Origin: Agriotes lineatus
Taxonomy: Eukaryota; Arthropoda; Insecta; Coleoptera; Elateridae
Direction of reading: 5' to 3'
Assembly (NCBI GenBank): GCA_940337035.1
Contig: OW679195.1
Location: forward strand, 174,006,015 to 174,070,014
DNA: 64,000 bases
The translations under genes were made by a program, and so were the position numbers. The notes under the pieces are model-generated. The model worked only from the letters and a program-made list of their open reading frames with translations, made no database searches and was not told where the DNA came from. Below, piece after piece: positions 11,650 through 22,609 of the stretch. Position 1 is the first letter of the stretch. Every line of letters begins with the position of its first letter.

Positions 11650-11767
11650 AAAATTTCATTTATCGCATTTCATCTGGAAATGTACTACATGTCTTCATTC
11701 AAAATCGATAAGAAATGTGGTATTTTTATCATTAGCAACCCTTTTATGCCTAGCAACGGCTATTCGT

Positions 11768-11953
11768 TTTACGTTTGGCAATACTGAAGTGTGTTGTTGG
11801 TGACACTGTAAGTCTATGTCAAATTCGAAGTTAATAGGTTAGGTTTTGAGTCAGTTTTGACACAGAGTGATGCAAAACCTAACCTGCTAACCTCGAATTT
11901 GACATAGACTTACAGTGTCACCAACAACACACTTCAGTACTGCGAAACGCATA
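11768..11953. repeat. Long near-perfect palindrome with GGTTAGGTT core
   Basis: The left arm runs through CAATACTGAAGTGTGTTG, TTGGTGACACTGTAAGTC, TATGTCAAATTCGAAG and AGGTTAGGTTTTG. The right arm is its near-exact complement back to CACTTCAGTACTGCG. Arms are about 80 bp with a short central spacer (about 20 bp), so a single strand would form a stable hairpin. Confidence 0.9.
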
Positions 11954-12091
11954 ACATCAACTGGAGCTGCTTATTGTGGTTTAGTACATAGGAATGAGTT
12001 ATGCTCATCTTGGTTATGTTTTGACAGTAAGTGTCACTTGTATGTAAAAATTTAATATCTTACATTTCTTATGAAATGCGATAAAATAGTA

Positions 12092-12214
12092 TACTCAACA
12101 CGATAGAAAAGTGGTTTTTCTGAACTCGTATGGCCGTTTAAGTACTCGCTAACGCTTGTACTCAAACACACCATACTTGTTCAGAAAAACATCACTTTTC
12201 TCAACTTGTAGAGT
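12092..12214. repeat. Palindrome with about 60-bp imperfect arms
   Basis: ACTCAACACGATAGAAAAGTG with TTTTTCTGAACTCGTATGG on the left pairs with CCATACTTGTTCAGAAAAAC and CACTTTTCTCAACTTGTAGAGT on the right. The centre is GTACTCGCTAACGCTTGTAC. The errantivirus-type element at 20679 inserted exactly at the equivalent central position in copy 2 of this family. Confidence 0.85.
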
Positions 12215-12467
12215 AATATGCTATTTTCGACAACCGTCAAAAAAGGGGACATTCGCGCATCGCTATCAATGCGCGAAGTTTGCCATTTTTTAACGTGTTA
12301 GAAAATGGGATATTTATTTATTACTTTTTTGACGAAGCGCCAGCCGAGTCAAAAAAGTGGCATTCTCATGCACAAAAACACTCACTTCGCGCACTTAATA
12401 CAAAAATTACTATTTCATAGGCGACGTCGAAAAATAGCTATTTAAGTAACAAGGAATGTAAGAACCT

Positions 12468-12728
12468 ATCGAGAGATAAAAAAAAATACTGTTCCCCAGC
12501 GGGCTGTGGAAATTCAACGTATGAATAATATGTTGGTGACACTGTACGTCAATGTCAAATTCGAGGTTAGCAGGTTAGGATTTGAGTCATTCTGTGTCAT
12601 AACTGACGGAAAACGTAACCTGATAACCTCGAATTTGACATTGACGTACAGTGTCACCAACCTATTATTCATACGTTGAATTTCCACAGCCTGCTGAGGA
12701 ACAGTTTTTTTTGGATCTCTCGATATTA
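12468..12728. repeat. 260-bp palindrome, foldback family F relative
   Basis: The outer arms (ATCGAGAGAT, CTGTTCCCCAGCGGGCTGTG, GAAATTCAACGTATGAATAA) pair with the mirror sequence ending GGATCTCTCGAT. The inner 125 bp (GGTGACACTGTACGTCAATG ... CATTGACGTACAGTGTCACC) is homologous to the 11768-11953 palindrome. Opposing stop-free frames appear here only because the sequence is symmetric. Confidence 0.9.
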
Positions 12729-12794
12729 ACATTTGAGGTAGGCAAGTACAAGCCAAGACGAAGTCGGGGCTTGTTGCCTGCCGAAAATGTTAAT
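12725..12794. repeat. 70-nt imperfect hairpin, pre-miRNA-sized
   Basis: ATTAACATTTGAGGTAGGCA and AGTACAAGCC pair with GGCTTGTTGCCTGCCGAAAA and TGTTAAT around a loop of about 12 nt (AAGACGAAGTCGG). The arms are about 28 bp with small bulges. It abuts the preceding palindrome, so it may simply be another terminal hairpin of the foldback repeat. Its size also fits a miRNA precursor. Confidence 0.55.
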
Positions 12795-13789
12795 AGACGA
12801 TACATTCCGAGTTATCTTATTATATTTTTCCCACTGCTTATCGAAATTTTCCTAGAATTTTGAAAAAATCGTTTGGTTCGTCACCTGTCACCAGGATTAG
12901 TTTTCGTGAGTCATGTTACCTGTGAGTGTCACATGTCACACAAACACTTGCAATTTATAAACAAAACGTGTAAATCTGCATCTTGCTTTGCTAATTTTAT
13001 TATCTTAGAAACTTAATAATAATATTAAGTTCCGTTGTCAAGAAAAAGCAGCAAACAAATATAATCACCGACTTACACGTTTTGTTACTAAGGCTGTATC
13101 ACTGACTTACATGATCAGCAGCGGGAAAAATAATTTTAGTGAGAAGGCTAAACCTGCTGGTGCGCTGCTATCAATTTGTTAACATTCGGCTCTATCCTTG
13201 TCAGCTGAATTTTTAAATCACCGCGCTTAATTATTTGCAGTCGGTTTGTTTTTTTAGTTAACAGATTTGTGACCGCACCAGCTAATCACTACGACTTTCT
13301 ATATTACACAAGTTTATTTAACAGATGAAACATAATAACTTATTATTGAGCACTCGTCGATTACTTCTCTGTACAAAAATCTCTTCCAAGCCCTGATATA
13401 GGTCTTGTGATAGCAATGTAGATTAATTTAGATAAATCATTATAATTTGAAGTTGCTATTCTACAGTTTAAGTTTTTTCGGTGCCATTTAGCACAGAATC
13501 CACGTTTAGAAATCTACACCTCTTGTTTTAAGTTTATATGTAAGCAGTACTTTGAAAAGCCAATTGATAGTTTTTAATTGTTTAAGAATCTGTTGAACAT
13601 ATAGTTTGAAATTGCATTAAATGTGAGGAAATGGCAGCTAGGAGTAGATAGTTCAGCCCTTTGATAGAGTAAAAAACAGTGATCTTATAATTAGCCAAAA
13701 ATTTGAATTTAATTTGTAAGAATTTGTCAAAAATTACTAATTCTATAGAAACCGTACAAAACAAAGAGTTAGTTGAAAAGACAAATTTT
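12795..13789. other. Non-coding sequence with small dyads
   Basis: No gene is seen. ACAAAACGTGTAA at about 12960 is repeated inverted as TTACACGTTTTGT at about 13074, about 115 bp apart. A small dyad AACTTAATAATAATATTAAGTT lies between them. This suggests another small foldback element, but I could not define its ends. Confidence 0.45.
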
Positions 13790-14640
13790 CTCTAAACTTT
13801 TAAGCTGAATTAAAAAAATGTAATAATATACCGGGTGTTCTATTTAAAATAGGAGTTAATAAAAAACTAAAGAAACCCATTTTAGAGGTATTCAACAGGA
13901 AAATCACCTATCTCACATTAATACACATTAACAATGTAATAAAAATGAAAATTTAAAACAAATTTTGGAGCCGTTTTTGAAAAAATCTAAAAAAAACTGA
14001 AAAATCACAAGAGTACCATTATTCTTTCGGTTATGCGATTTTCTTCAAAAGCTGCCGCATCTAGATAGTACACAAAACTTATACCGGGTGTCCATTCTCA
14101 AAGTCGAACATAGGCAATTAACATTAATGCATTCACTCGTTCTTCATTGAAATAATTAATTTTTCTGTAGATAATTTTAAAAGACGTTGACAGAAAATAC
14201 TTGATTTACACCAGCTAATTACCATTTTTTAACAAATGCTATCAAACTTGAAAAGCAAGGCATGACATATTTAAAATTAGTATTTTAAAATAAAAATCGC
14301 ATCTTGGATATTATTATTGGTATCATTTGATGCGTAATAATTTTATCTTTCCATTGATACCATTGCCTTCCCCGTAAATTGAATTGGCGAGCAGGAATCG
14401 GCAAAAACGTTCAATACAATGTTAATCGCCTATGTTCGACTTTGAGAACGGACACCCGGTATATGAAGTTTTAACGTCATACACATACAGACTAACAAAT
14501 TGACAGACAGGCCAATGAACAAAAACATGTTTTTTGGGTTCAGGGGACTCTAAAACATGAGGATCCGTTGGAAACTCAATTTCGAATTTTTGGGGTGAAT
14601 CCAATATTTCTTTATTGTAAAAGAAAGTAAAATGGAAATA
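13790..14640 (-). repeat. Dispersed repeat R1, copy 2, split by a MITE
   Basis: In reverse complement this matches 50823-51400. The pieces are 14460-14640 (GGATTCACCCCAAAAATTCG, CATGTTTTAGAGTCCCC, CATTGGCCTGTCTGTC) and 13790-14083 (CAGTTTTTTTTAGATTTT, TATTTTAAATAGAACACCC). The 14084-14459 MITE separates them at a TA. The frame at 14422-14673 on minus is part of the repeat and is not a gene. Confidence 0.75.
14084..14459. mobile_element. 376-bp MITE with CCGGGTGTCC TIRs, TA target site
   Basis: The ends are CCGGGTGTCCATTCTCAAAG and its complement CTTTGAGAACGGACACCCGG. The arms extend through GTCGAACATAGGC, about 34 bp, and further weakly. TA flanks both ends (14082-14083 and 14460-14461), and the uninterrupted R1 copy at 51.03 kb shows the empty site. 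No coding capacity. It is a non-autonomous Tc1/mariner-type element by its TA target and size. Confidence 0.9.
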
Positions 14641-14869
14641 CAATATTATATTTAGATAGTTAACTGAATGCATGATTTTAAGAGTAGAACGAGCAGTGAA
14701 AGTATAAACTGAAATTATTAAATATATGGTTTTAAATCGGCATTTGCAAATTCATAGTTCGGAAATTTAATGTGTAGATACGTAAATATTCAGTTCAAAA
14801 TCATGTTTTCGGTTTCATTTTAAGTACAACTGTGAAAAGTGTAGATTTGGCAGTCGTTAACGTTTTATA

Positions 14870-15257
14870 CAGTGAATTTATTATAAGGAGCAATGTGGTT
14901 TCTACGGATACGCCATGCCCATATCATGTGTAAATGCGTTTATTTTAAAATGCAATATAGGAATGTTACTGAGTACCTATGTAAAAAAATATGTATTCGA
15001 CGAAGGACGGAATTCATTTGATGAAAAGGTGTAAAGACTTCAGTTTACAGTAAGTATGTGAGTTACTAATGTTTCATTCTCTGTTGTTATTTGTAATGCA
15101 TATTTTTCAATAAAGTTACGGTTCATACATTGCATTTTAAAATAAAGGCATTTACACATTCTGTGGGCGTGGTGTATCCTTAGAAACTAATAGACAAACA
15201 CTCAAATCAGTATGGAAACTACAAGACCATATATTGCGCATTAAAATAAATTCACTG
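14870..15257. mobile_element. Family T MITE, copy B, intact 388 bp
   Basis: The left end CAGTGAATTTATTATAAGG and right end complement CAGTGAATTTATTTTAATG are both flanked by TA. The terminal inverted repeats run for about 95 bp through ATACGCCATGCCC, GTGTAAATGCG and TTTATTTTAAAATGCAAT. The middle (ATGTATTCGACGAAGG...AAGACTTCAGTTTACAG) resembles the start of a transposase frame, which in copy A reads MYSTKAEMLLIKWYEDFSLQ. The family therefore looks like an internally deleted derivative of a Tc1/mariner-type element. Confidence 0.85.
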
Positions 15258-17911
15258 TATTATAAGTTTAAAAAAAAAAAAGTTATTTCTGTACATCTTG
15301 ATAAAAGGGTAAAAATTACGTGTGCCAGATGCATTTGAAGATTGTGTCAAAAGCGTAGTGAAAAAGAAGAAAATAAACAATTGCTTAATTTAAAGCTACT
15401 TACATTTCGTTTTGAAATGCTCCATTAATTTGAAATTTTCTGGTTAACCAACCTTGTTATTACGCAGTAGTAAAAGATAAGCAGTATGCGTGCTCATAAG
15501 GCCATTAATTCTAAAACTACGTTGTTACACTTTGAACTTATTTCAGTTGTGCAACTTGTAATTACAGGGGGCGCAGAGAAGCTACTTAGAAAAGTAATTT
15601 TTGTTTCTTTTTCTGCAGAGCCTGTTAGAACGAGATTGAGAAATTCTCAACAAAGTTCATGGATTGAACTTTTCATTGCATTATCGCGTGTCGTTCGAGA
15701 CAAAGTTCCGAAAATTCGATTCCGCCTTGTTCTTTTATTTCACCCTTCGTTACACTTCTCAGCACCGGTACAAAAAAAAACCTCGTAACTTTACAATAAC
15801 ACAATAAGCATGACCTTTCGTTTCGCCATCAAGCAGAGCGAATACAAAAATCAGCTTCCACATGACACGGAACTAAAATTTTCGCTATATAATCAACTGC
15901 ACAGATGAGCAGTTAAAATGTCAGCGCTGGTAGTTGGATTTTGGAATTTCTAAACGCAGGAAGTCAAGGCGAGGGTAAGTTTTTCCAAGCTTCGTGTCGC
16001 GCTAATTCTGTTAGTTTGCGCAGGTTCTCAATTTGTTTTCTTGTTTAGCCACAGCCTTTAATTCCGATCCAAGTATAGTGAAAATCATGTCGCTTTCGGA
16101 GTTAATTATGTACCGGAATGCTGCTAACGCTTAGGTGAGTTGCCTGCAATTAGTGAGGCAATGCAATTAGCGAATTTCCTTCTCGAGAGATACTGCGACA
16201 AATTACTATTCACGTTTGCTGCAAAAACTGATAACAGCACTGGCGGAATAACTCCAGTTTAATTGCTGAAAAGCTGATTTGCTCTTAGCTTTGCTCTTGC
16301 TTGCGACGAACTTTTTCTATTGTAGTGTAGAGAAAGGTTATGTAGAAATCAGTTATAAAAAATATGCATTAAGAATTAGCTTAAACATTTATTTATAACC
16401 TTCCTCCTAAATCAAAATTTTAATTATCTCTGAGCAGCTTTATCAAGATTTAAAAATAAAAAGGAGGAAAAACTCATTAACAGTACAAGAAGAATAACTC
16501 GCTTAATTTCTTATTTTATTGAAGGGGGAGGTTAAAGTACGAATTAGTAATAAAAAAGTGCATTAAGAACTAGCTTAAATATTTATTCAAAACAGTTTTA
16601 CCCAAACGACATTTTTCATTATTACTGTGCAGCTTTATCACTCTCTAAAAATTAAAATAGCTTAAATAATATTGCAAAATAGCACAAGAAGAATACGCCT
16701 GAAAAAAGGCGGTCTACTTTTAGGAAGTTTCCGATGAATGTTTCTTTATTTTAGTGAAGAAGGTTAAAATAAGCCATCAGTTATAAAAGCCGTGCAGTAA
16801 TGACATGTCATAATATTTATTCATAATTTTCTTCTCACAAGAACATATTAATGATTTCTGACAGATTTTTTACAGCTCATAAATAAATATGATTTAGGTA
16901 ATACATATTTCGTGTGTATTTATTTGTATTGTTGGTAGCCTTTTCAGATCCTTCTTAAGTGATGTAATATGCACGATGAGTCGTTTCATTGTGGAAACAT
17001 GGCAGATGAAGAAATATATGGGGCGGTGCAATTGAATTTTTATAGAAAGTTGGCGGTCTACTAAATAACTGCATTTCTTTGCTTTGCCTAATTCTATCTG
17101 AAAAACAATTAAGAGGAAATAATTTCAGATAATTCTATTTTCCGATGACACTCGTATATTTAACTTGCCACTTGCGAGTTATAGACATTGAAGTTGAATT
17201 TTTTAACATAAATCGTAATTTGACATGACACCGTTCAGTCTGCCCTGGTGTTATTACAGCAAATAAAAAAGTAATTAGGTTTTCTTGCAGATAGTGAAAC
17301 CTATTTACAATTTGGTCTTCAAACTTTTTAGGAGAATTTTCGTTAATTTGTTAAATTAATAATTATTGTGATTTAAACAATACCCCATTAACGTTGTAGA
17401 TGTACAATTATCAAAAATTACAAAGGCACAGTTTTGTATGTTTCAATCCGAAAAGGTTACTCAATATTATAATTTCTAACAAATTTCATAAAATTTTTTA
17501 ATTTCTCTATTTATTTCTTACCGTTTATTTGTCTTACTTAGTTAAATGGATTTTTGTTTTGTTTACAACTGTCTAAAAGAGGTAATGATAGATATGGTTA
17601 AAGAGCTTGATATATCATCTTCAGGGAGTGCTAAATAAACAATTAATTTATATTTTTTTGGTTGTAAAACTGTACAAGTTATAAATGTCAGCAACTGGCC
17701 GGCGACTTAAAATGTGATTGAATTGCTGATTTAGCAGATACTGATATATATTTGTTTGTAATTTTAATTTTCATCTCGTGTGCCAAGCTGCACTTGCTGC
17801 GTCGACGACCGGGCTTGCTTGCTTACGTCATCACCTTACCATTCATAATATTCGTGTCCGTCGTGTCACTGCGTCTTTTATAATGCAGCGATAAGCAAGC
17901 ATGATAGTTCC
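15258..17911. other. Non-coding sequence, including a decayed tandem repeat at 16320-16900
   Basis: No gene could be supported. The 100-aa frame at 15486-15788 has no recognisable motif. From about 16320 to 16900 three diverged units of roughly 195-230 bp share TTATTTTA..GAAG..GGTTAAA, CATTAAGAA.TAGCTTAAA, ATTTATT and GCAGCTTTATCA, indicating an old tandem duplication. Confidence 0.45.
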
Positions 17912-17995
17912 GCGTTCATAGGCCAGCGGTTAAAGCGTCTGACTAGGATTCCGGATTCCACCTGGCAGCGCAGGGTCGAATCCCACCGACTGGGA
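17912..17995 (+). pseudogene. tRNA-Ser-derived sequence (tRNA pseudogene or SINE head)
   Basis: GGCCAGCGGTTAAAGCGTCT, then GACTAGGATTCCGGATTCC, a long variable arm, then GGGTCGAATCCCACCGACTG closely follow an insect tRNA-Ser as I remember it. Mismatches disrupt the acceptor stem (GCGTTCA against CGACTGG) and the anticodon loop no longer shows a clean serine anticodon. The A-box and B-box motifs persist. The downstream 350 bp might be a SINE body; no second copy is in this window to confirm it. Confidence 0.6.
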
Positions 17996-20569
17996 TGTGT
18001 TTGTGCGAATTAATGTAATTCGGATTATTAGGCGTTTCTTGTCACTGTTTCAGTATTATTAGCAACATTAAAATACTTTTATGTCACCAGCGTGGCGGAG
18101 CATCTATAATATAATTTTCCTTAATGTGTGTTTGTCTGTGTGTCTGTGGCACAAAATAAAATCTCACGTTCCGGCTTCACAGATGTTTATATTTGTTTAG
18201 GTTTTGTTTTTCTTATCTTAGCGCTCGGATCGGAGCTTGACCTTTCGCGTATCCTATTTCACGTGCGCGCCGATTCATGACTCGCAGCGCGTAGCGGTTT
18301 GATTGTTTTAATTAAATCAGGGCCACCTTCGTGGTGAGTTTAAAAGCTAGTTTTACATATAATTATGAACACTTTGTTCCCAATCTGGTTTGCTTCCTTC
18401 AACATCATCCATCGTCGATGACATAAACTTTACTGCCACAGCATGTTGTGCAGTTGTAAAACGACTGTTTATTTATTTTCAGCTTCGTCTTATAACGGTT
18501 GGGTTAAGCTAGTAAGCAGTAACTTCGCACACTCCAGACAGTGCTTAAAGTAATACATTACATCACCAGTTCGTAATGTGAATGACATCGTAAAGGAAAT
18601 AGCAGTGCATAAAGTGATTCAAAGCTTAAATAATTTTTGTAGAGATTTTCTGAATAATTGAACTTTAAACTTAGAAATTCTAATCTATCATTAATAATTA
18701 TCACCATTTATATTTACACTCCCCCTTCAATCTAGCAGTTTAAAGGCATACTCTAAAGCATTTGTGAACAGCACAAAATGTAGTCTGTTTAAACCCGCGT
18801 GGACAGAGCAAATATATTTGACGTAAAATACATAGTCCTTTGTCAAATATTCAAATGTATGCAGATATCCTCTAACAGTGCCAAATATAAAAAAAATACT
18901 AAACCTTAAAGACTCTTTTTTTATGGCTTTGGCTTATCTGAAGGGTAGGATTTACACATATGAACTGAAAAATTGCTGTATTTATTTGGTTCTTGTTGCG
19001 GCTATAATTTGCGCATTGCGGAAAACTAGTGCTGTAATATTGGTTATTTGGCTTAATTGAACTATTGCCGAGTTTATGGTTTCAGAAGAATTTTAGATTG
19101 TTACGGAAGACAATAATTTTGACTTTATACATATAAAGATTATTTAATATCGAAGTGGTAGCACACTGCTCTTGTTAATGAATTTGTATCACATTTCCAA
19201 TCTATACATAATAACAAACCAATTATTCTTGTTAGCTGTAACATACAGTGACTGATTTAATAAGCTTATATTTAGAAGTCCGATTTGGTAACTGGTGGAG
19301 GTGAGTTCAAACCCGACTAGTAGCTTGGAGGGATTGGGTCATAGCAGCGAAGTAGTAAAAATGTATTTTTTAGACACAATTAACCCTAGTTTCCATCAAC
19401 TGAATATTTTAAAGCTGAAACTCAGAACTTGTAAGTTATATCTTCGGCGAGTTCCTGGTATTTTTAATATAATTATATAACAACGATAAATTTTCATTTT
19501 AAAATCTACTGCTGACGCTTCCAGTACCTAACCTTTACATAAGCCAGTAATATTCATAATAATGCAGGAAATGTGAGCAGGAAGGAAAATACTTCTTAAG
19601 TGTTTAATCGTTGGGCAAGGTTTTGCACATACCAGTTTTATAAACGGCCATGTCGTCTCAGTAACTCATTTTAATTTAAAGCCTTCTAATCGGTTATATA
19701 ATTAAAGCACAATAGTTCGGAATGTTGCCAAGTGCTCGTCAACTCGTCGACATTCCAGCTGAAGGCTTTTTATGCGATTTGCGCCATAATTACCTTGCTT
19801 TGTGCTGCATCACCTTAGAAAGGTGGACAATTTAAACAAGGTTAGATCTAATTTGAGGCTGCGTCACCGAATTTAGATTAGGCGTTAGGAATGCCGATTA
19901 GCTTATTTAAATTAGTCTGATTTACCGATTACATTTCAGATACAGTTTCAAGTTGAAATTTGATATTCTAACACAGGAAGTCATGCCATTTCCAGAGACC
20001 ACGAATTCCATGTGGTTGCTTATTATAGAGTTATTTTATAATTCGAAAATATTTTTGTAATATGATATTTGCTGTACTAAAACATGGAAACTGAATTTAG
20101 TTTATTAATTTGCTGGTCCTACATGTAAATATGTAAATGTTGAACTGAAATTGTATAATAGCTTTAACTATGTTTGCTAATTACAATAATATCGTGTTAA
20201 CAGAATATTATCGATAATAACTATTTATGATAAAGTTCGAAAAGTTAATGTTTGTAGCACGAGATATGCAAATTATAAAACGGTGTCGTAGACAGAGTTT
20301 CATAACATGTCAAGTGCAATAACACTTTTACACTTTTAAATTTACTGTTATTAATCAATAAAAAAATATAAATTTATCAGAGGTGAGCATTGTTGACAGT
20401 TGTAATAATTTATGTCATAATACAAAAATGGCAGTGGATAAGTAGTCTATACCGGTGACTATTTCTGCAGCCGGTAGTTGTCAAAGTTAGTTACCAATAG
20501 TAATCGGTACACATTTTGCTATATTCCTTACATGATGATTTTACACTTTAGCTCTAAAGAAATATAATA
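17996..20569. other. Non-coding sequence
   Basis: I see no gene or repeat with definable ends. The frames at 18878-19060 and 19295-19480 are short and unremarkable. A locally GC-richer patch with CG-rich hexamers is at 18220-18300. Confidence 0.45.
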
Positions 20570-20674
20570 CATAACTATTTTAGCACGTTAGCACCAAAAT
20601 AGTATATTACTTAACAAGTTTAGAAAAGTGATGTTTTACTGAAAAAGTGTGGCTGGTTTCAGTACGAGCGCAAG

Positions 20675-20678
20675 CGAG
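20675..20678. repeat. Target-site duplication CGAG (left) of the errantivirus-type element
   Basis: CGAG precedes the left LTR and recurs at 26410-26413 after the right LTR. The palindrome at 12092-12214 shows the equivalent uninterrupted site, where GCGAGTACTTAAACGG is continuous on the complementary strand. Confidence 0.9.
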
Positions 20679-20889
20679 ATTTAGGTTTTGCGAAAACGCG
20701 AAAGTTAAAAAATATAATTTTATTAAATTAAAATTACATAAGAGTTACAACAAGCAGCGATTTTAGCCTACAAGATTATAACTAACTCGATATGAATGTG
20801 GAACCTATTTATATATTATCGTTATCGTGTGAGACTCCCTGTTATCTCGACCCCAGGTCAACAGATAATCTCTAGGGCAACACATAACT
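20679..20889 (-). repeat. 3' LTR (plus-strand left), 211 bp
   Basis: It is identical base for base to 26199-26409. On the minus strand it contains a TATA-like TATATAAATAGG near 20805-20818 and an AATAAA polyadenylation hexamer near 20719-20724. These are plausible U3 and R/U5 signals, assigned by motif only. Confidence 0.97.
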
Positions 20890-20900
20890 CTTCCACCCCT
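20890..20900 (-). promoter_or_regulatory. Polypurine tract
   Basis: On minus the sequence AGGGGTGGAAG directly abuts the LTR start AGTTAT. This is the expected position and composition for priming plus-strand DNA synthesis. Confidence 0.85.
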
Positions 20901-20933
20901 AAATTAAATTATACCCTGATGGGGTTAATTTTA

Positions 20934-22481
20934 TCAAGCACAAGGATTTTCTTTATTGCTTACTGATGTTGCATTCGGTGAAGTAGCTTGTGTTTTAATT
21001 TTCCTAAGATGTAGATAACGTTTAGTACAAAGATATATGATTATGAAAGCTATTGAGATATAAATTATTATGACCCAAGGTGATATAGTAGTATGCATGA
21101 AAGTCGGTTCTTTTATCTTATTTATAGCTCTCTGAACGTCTATCATTTGCGTTTTTATATTGCTGATATCAGTGTTATTTATACTGATGAATTTTGGCAT
21201 TTCTAAGGAAAAATTTATTGTCGGCTTAGAGAGGTTAAGCTCCAGCACGGGTATTTTTGGTATCACTTTGGTTTCATAATCGTTCCTATATGACTTAAGC
21301 CTATATTTCTTAAATCCTATCATGCAATTATTATTTATAGTAACTAAATTAGTTCCCTTTTTTATGATGTCATTGTCGCTGTTTATTTGACACCTTTTTC
21401 TAACGACGGTATCGTATTTAACTACCACTATCCACTGCGTGGGCGATAATTTTCTGACATAATCGGTAATTAAATTGAAAGGTTCTGCGATGCATGTGTT
21501 ATAGGTTGTTGAAAATTGCAGGAGCTGGATTTCGCATGGAGAGTCTTCCTGTATCTGTTTATGATCCGCTTCGTGACACAGATACTCGTTGGTGGTTATT
21601 TCGTTGCATTTTTCATTGTCCAATACGTACCTTTGCTCGTTTATTAAGGCAAACTGTGCTTTAGGTTGGATTAATTGATATGTGTTATTCTTTTGGATAG
21701 GTAAGGGGAATAGCTGGTAATAATTGTAACTTTGGGGTTCTACTAATGGTATTCTGAGGATAAATATTATTTGGGAGTTTTTTATATATGCTTTAATTTT
21801 AATTGTCTTTTCTAGATATAGCAAGTCGTTTTGTTCCTCATTTAATGGTGTTTCTATGCTGCTGTCTGTTTTGGTGTTGATCTTCTTTATTTCGTTTAAT
21901 AGTTCTTTGGGGCTTATTATTGAAGGATGATACGATTCCAATTTGGCGAATGTTATTGCAGTTTCTAGCTCTGTCAGGATATTATTTATGTGATTTAACA
22001 GTAGCAATATTTGGAGGTGTAGGTTATCCACAAGTATTCTTTGTAGTTTCCAATATTCCGTTTGTTTCGCCAATCTTAGTACCTGTGAGATTTTATACTG
22101 CATTAATATTTGATTACTTTTCAGAGTGTTTATAGATTGGTTAAATTTCACCATCGCGTCTATGTTTAACGCTATCTGCTTATTCACCAGAGTTCCTAAC
22201 CTTCGCTGGTTCGATATTAGTTCGTTTATTGCCTCTTCGTATCGTTCTGCATCGGATTGGTCCAAATTACCTGTTATAGCTTTTATGAGGGATCCAAGTA
22301 TTTCTATAGCTCTTTTGTGTCTTTCTTCGGGTACAATTGTTTCGAATTTTTCTGTTATGGCTTTGATTTGTCTTTCTAATATTACTCGGTAATTCTGCAT
22401 TTCTACATTGTAATGTTTCGTTGTTTTGTCCGATTTCGGCATTGTTGTTGCGTTTTTTAATTGTATATAATTTACCCGCAA
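20934..22481 (-). CDS. env: Env-like glycoprotein of errantivirus type
   Basis: The frame gives 515 aa from its first Met. A basic cleavage motif RHKR ends at residue 57 and is followed by an apolar stretch resembling the fusion segment of baculovirus F-like Env proteins. Coiled-coil-like, Asn/Gln-rich helices occupy about 85-180. A single membrane segment lies near 469-486, then a short basic tail. The frame stays open upstream of that Met through NDNPGLLPIKLG, and CTCTATTGTTTCAG (CAG at 22642-22644) looks like a 3' splice site. Env of this group is normally made from a spliced RNA, so the annotated Met may not be the real start. No stop or frameshift interrupts the frame shown. Whether it is expressed is unknown. 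Confidence 0.85.
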   Translation of the reverse strand: MRVNYIQLKNATTMPKSDKTTKHYNVEMQNYRVILERQIKAITEKFETIVPEERHKRAIEILGSLIKAITGNLDQSDAERYEEAINELISNQRRLGTLVNKQIALNIDAMVKFNQSINTLKSNQILMQYKISQVLRLAKQTEYWKLQRILVDNLHLQILLLLNHINNILTELETAITFAKLESYHPSIISPKELLNEIKKINTKTDSSIETPLNEEQNDLLYLEKTIKIKAYIKNSQIIFILRIPLVEPQSYNYYQLFPLPIQKNNTYQLIQPKAQFALINEQRYVLDNEKCNEITTNEYLCHEADHKQIQEDSPCEIQLLQFSTTYNTCIAEPFNLITDYVRKLSPTQWIVVVKYDTVVRKRCQINSDNDIIKKGTNLVTINNNCMIGFKKYRLKSYRNDYETKVIPKIPVLELNLSKPTINFSLEMPKFISINNTDISNIKTQMIDVQRAINKIKEPTFMHTTISPWVIIIYISIAFIIIYLCTKRYLHLRKIKTQATSPNATSVSNKENPCA

Positions 22482-22609
22482 ATTGTCGAATTCTTCTTTC
22501 AGAGTTCGGAGGTCGTAAATTTGAATTATTTCCCACCATGTTTCGATAGTTCGTGCCCGTCCTAGCTTGATTGGTAGTAGGCCTGGGTTGTCGTTTACTT
22601 GCTTTATTT

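Larger units (their letters stand above)
11650..12240 (+). repeat. Foldback family F, copy 1
   Basis: This block contains two internal palindromes (separate entries). It is similar in reverse complement to the dispersed pieces of copy 2 at 20570-20678, 26410-26735 and 28787-28905. Shared landmarks are TTATCGCATTTCAT, AATGTACTACAT, GCAATACTGAAGTGTGTTG, GACATAGACTTACAGTG, CAGCTCCAGT..ATGTTATGCG and GAACTCGTATGGCCGTTTAA. No coding capacity is seen. It resembles foldback or MITE-type repeats, but I cannot name a described family. Confidence 0.75.

Noticed and set aside
12514..12863. Opposing 80-aa and 70-aa frames
   Set aside because: They are mirror readings of a palindromic repeat.
15486..15788. 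100-aa plus-strand frame
   Set aside because: There is no motif, no codon bias and no conservation cue. The length is compatible with chance over 64 kb.
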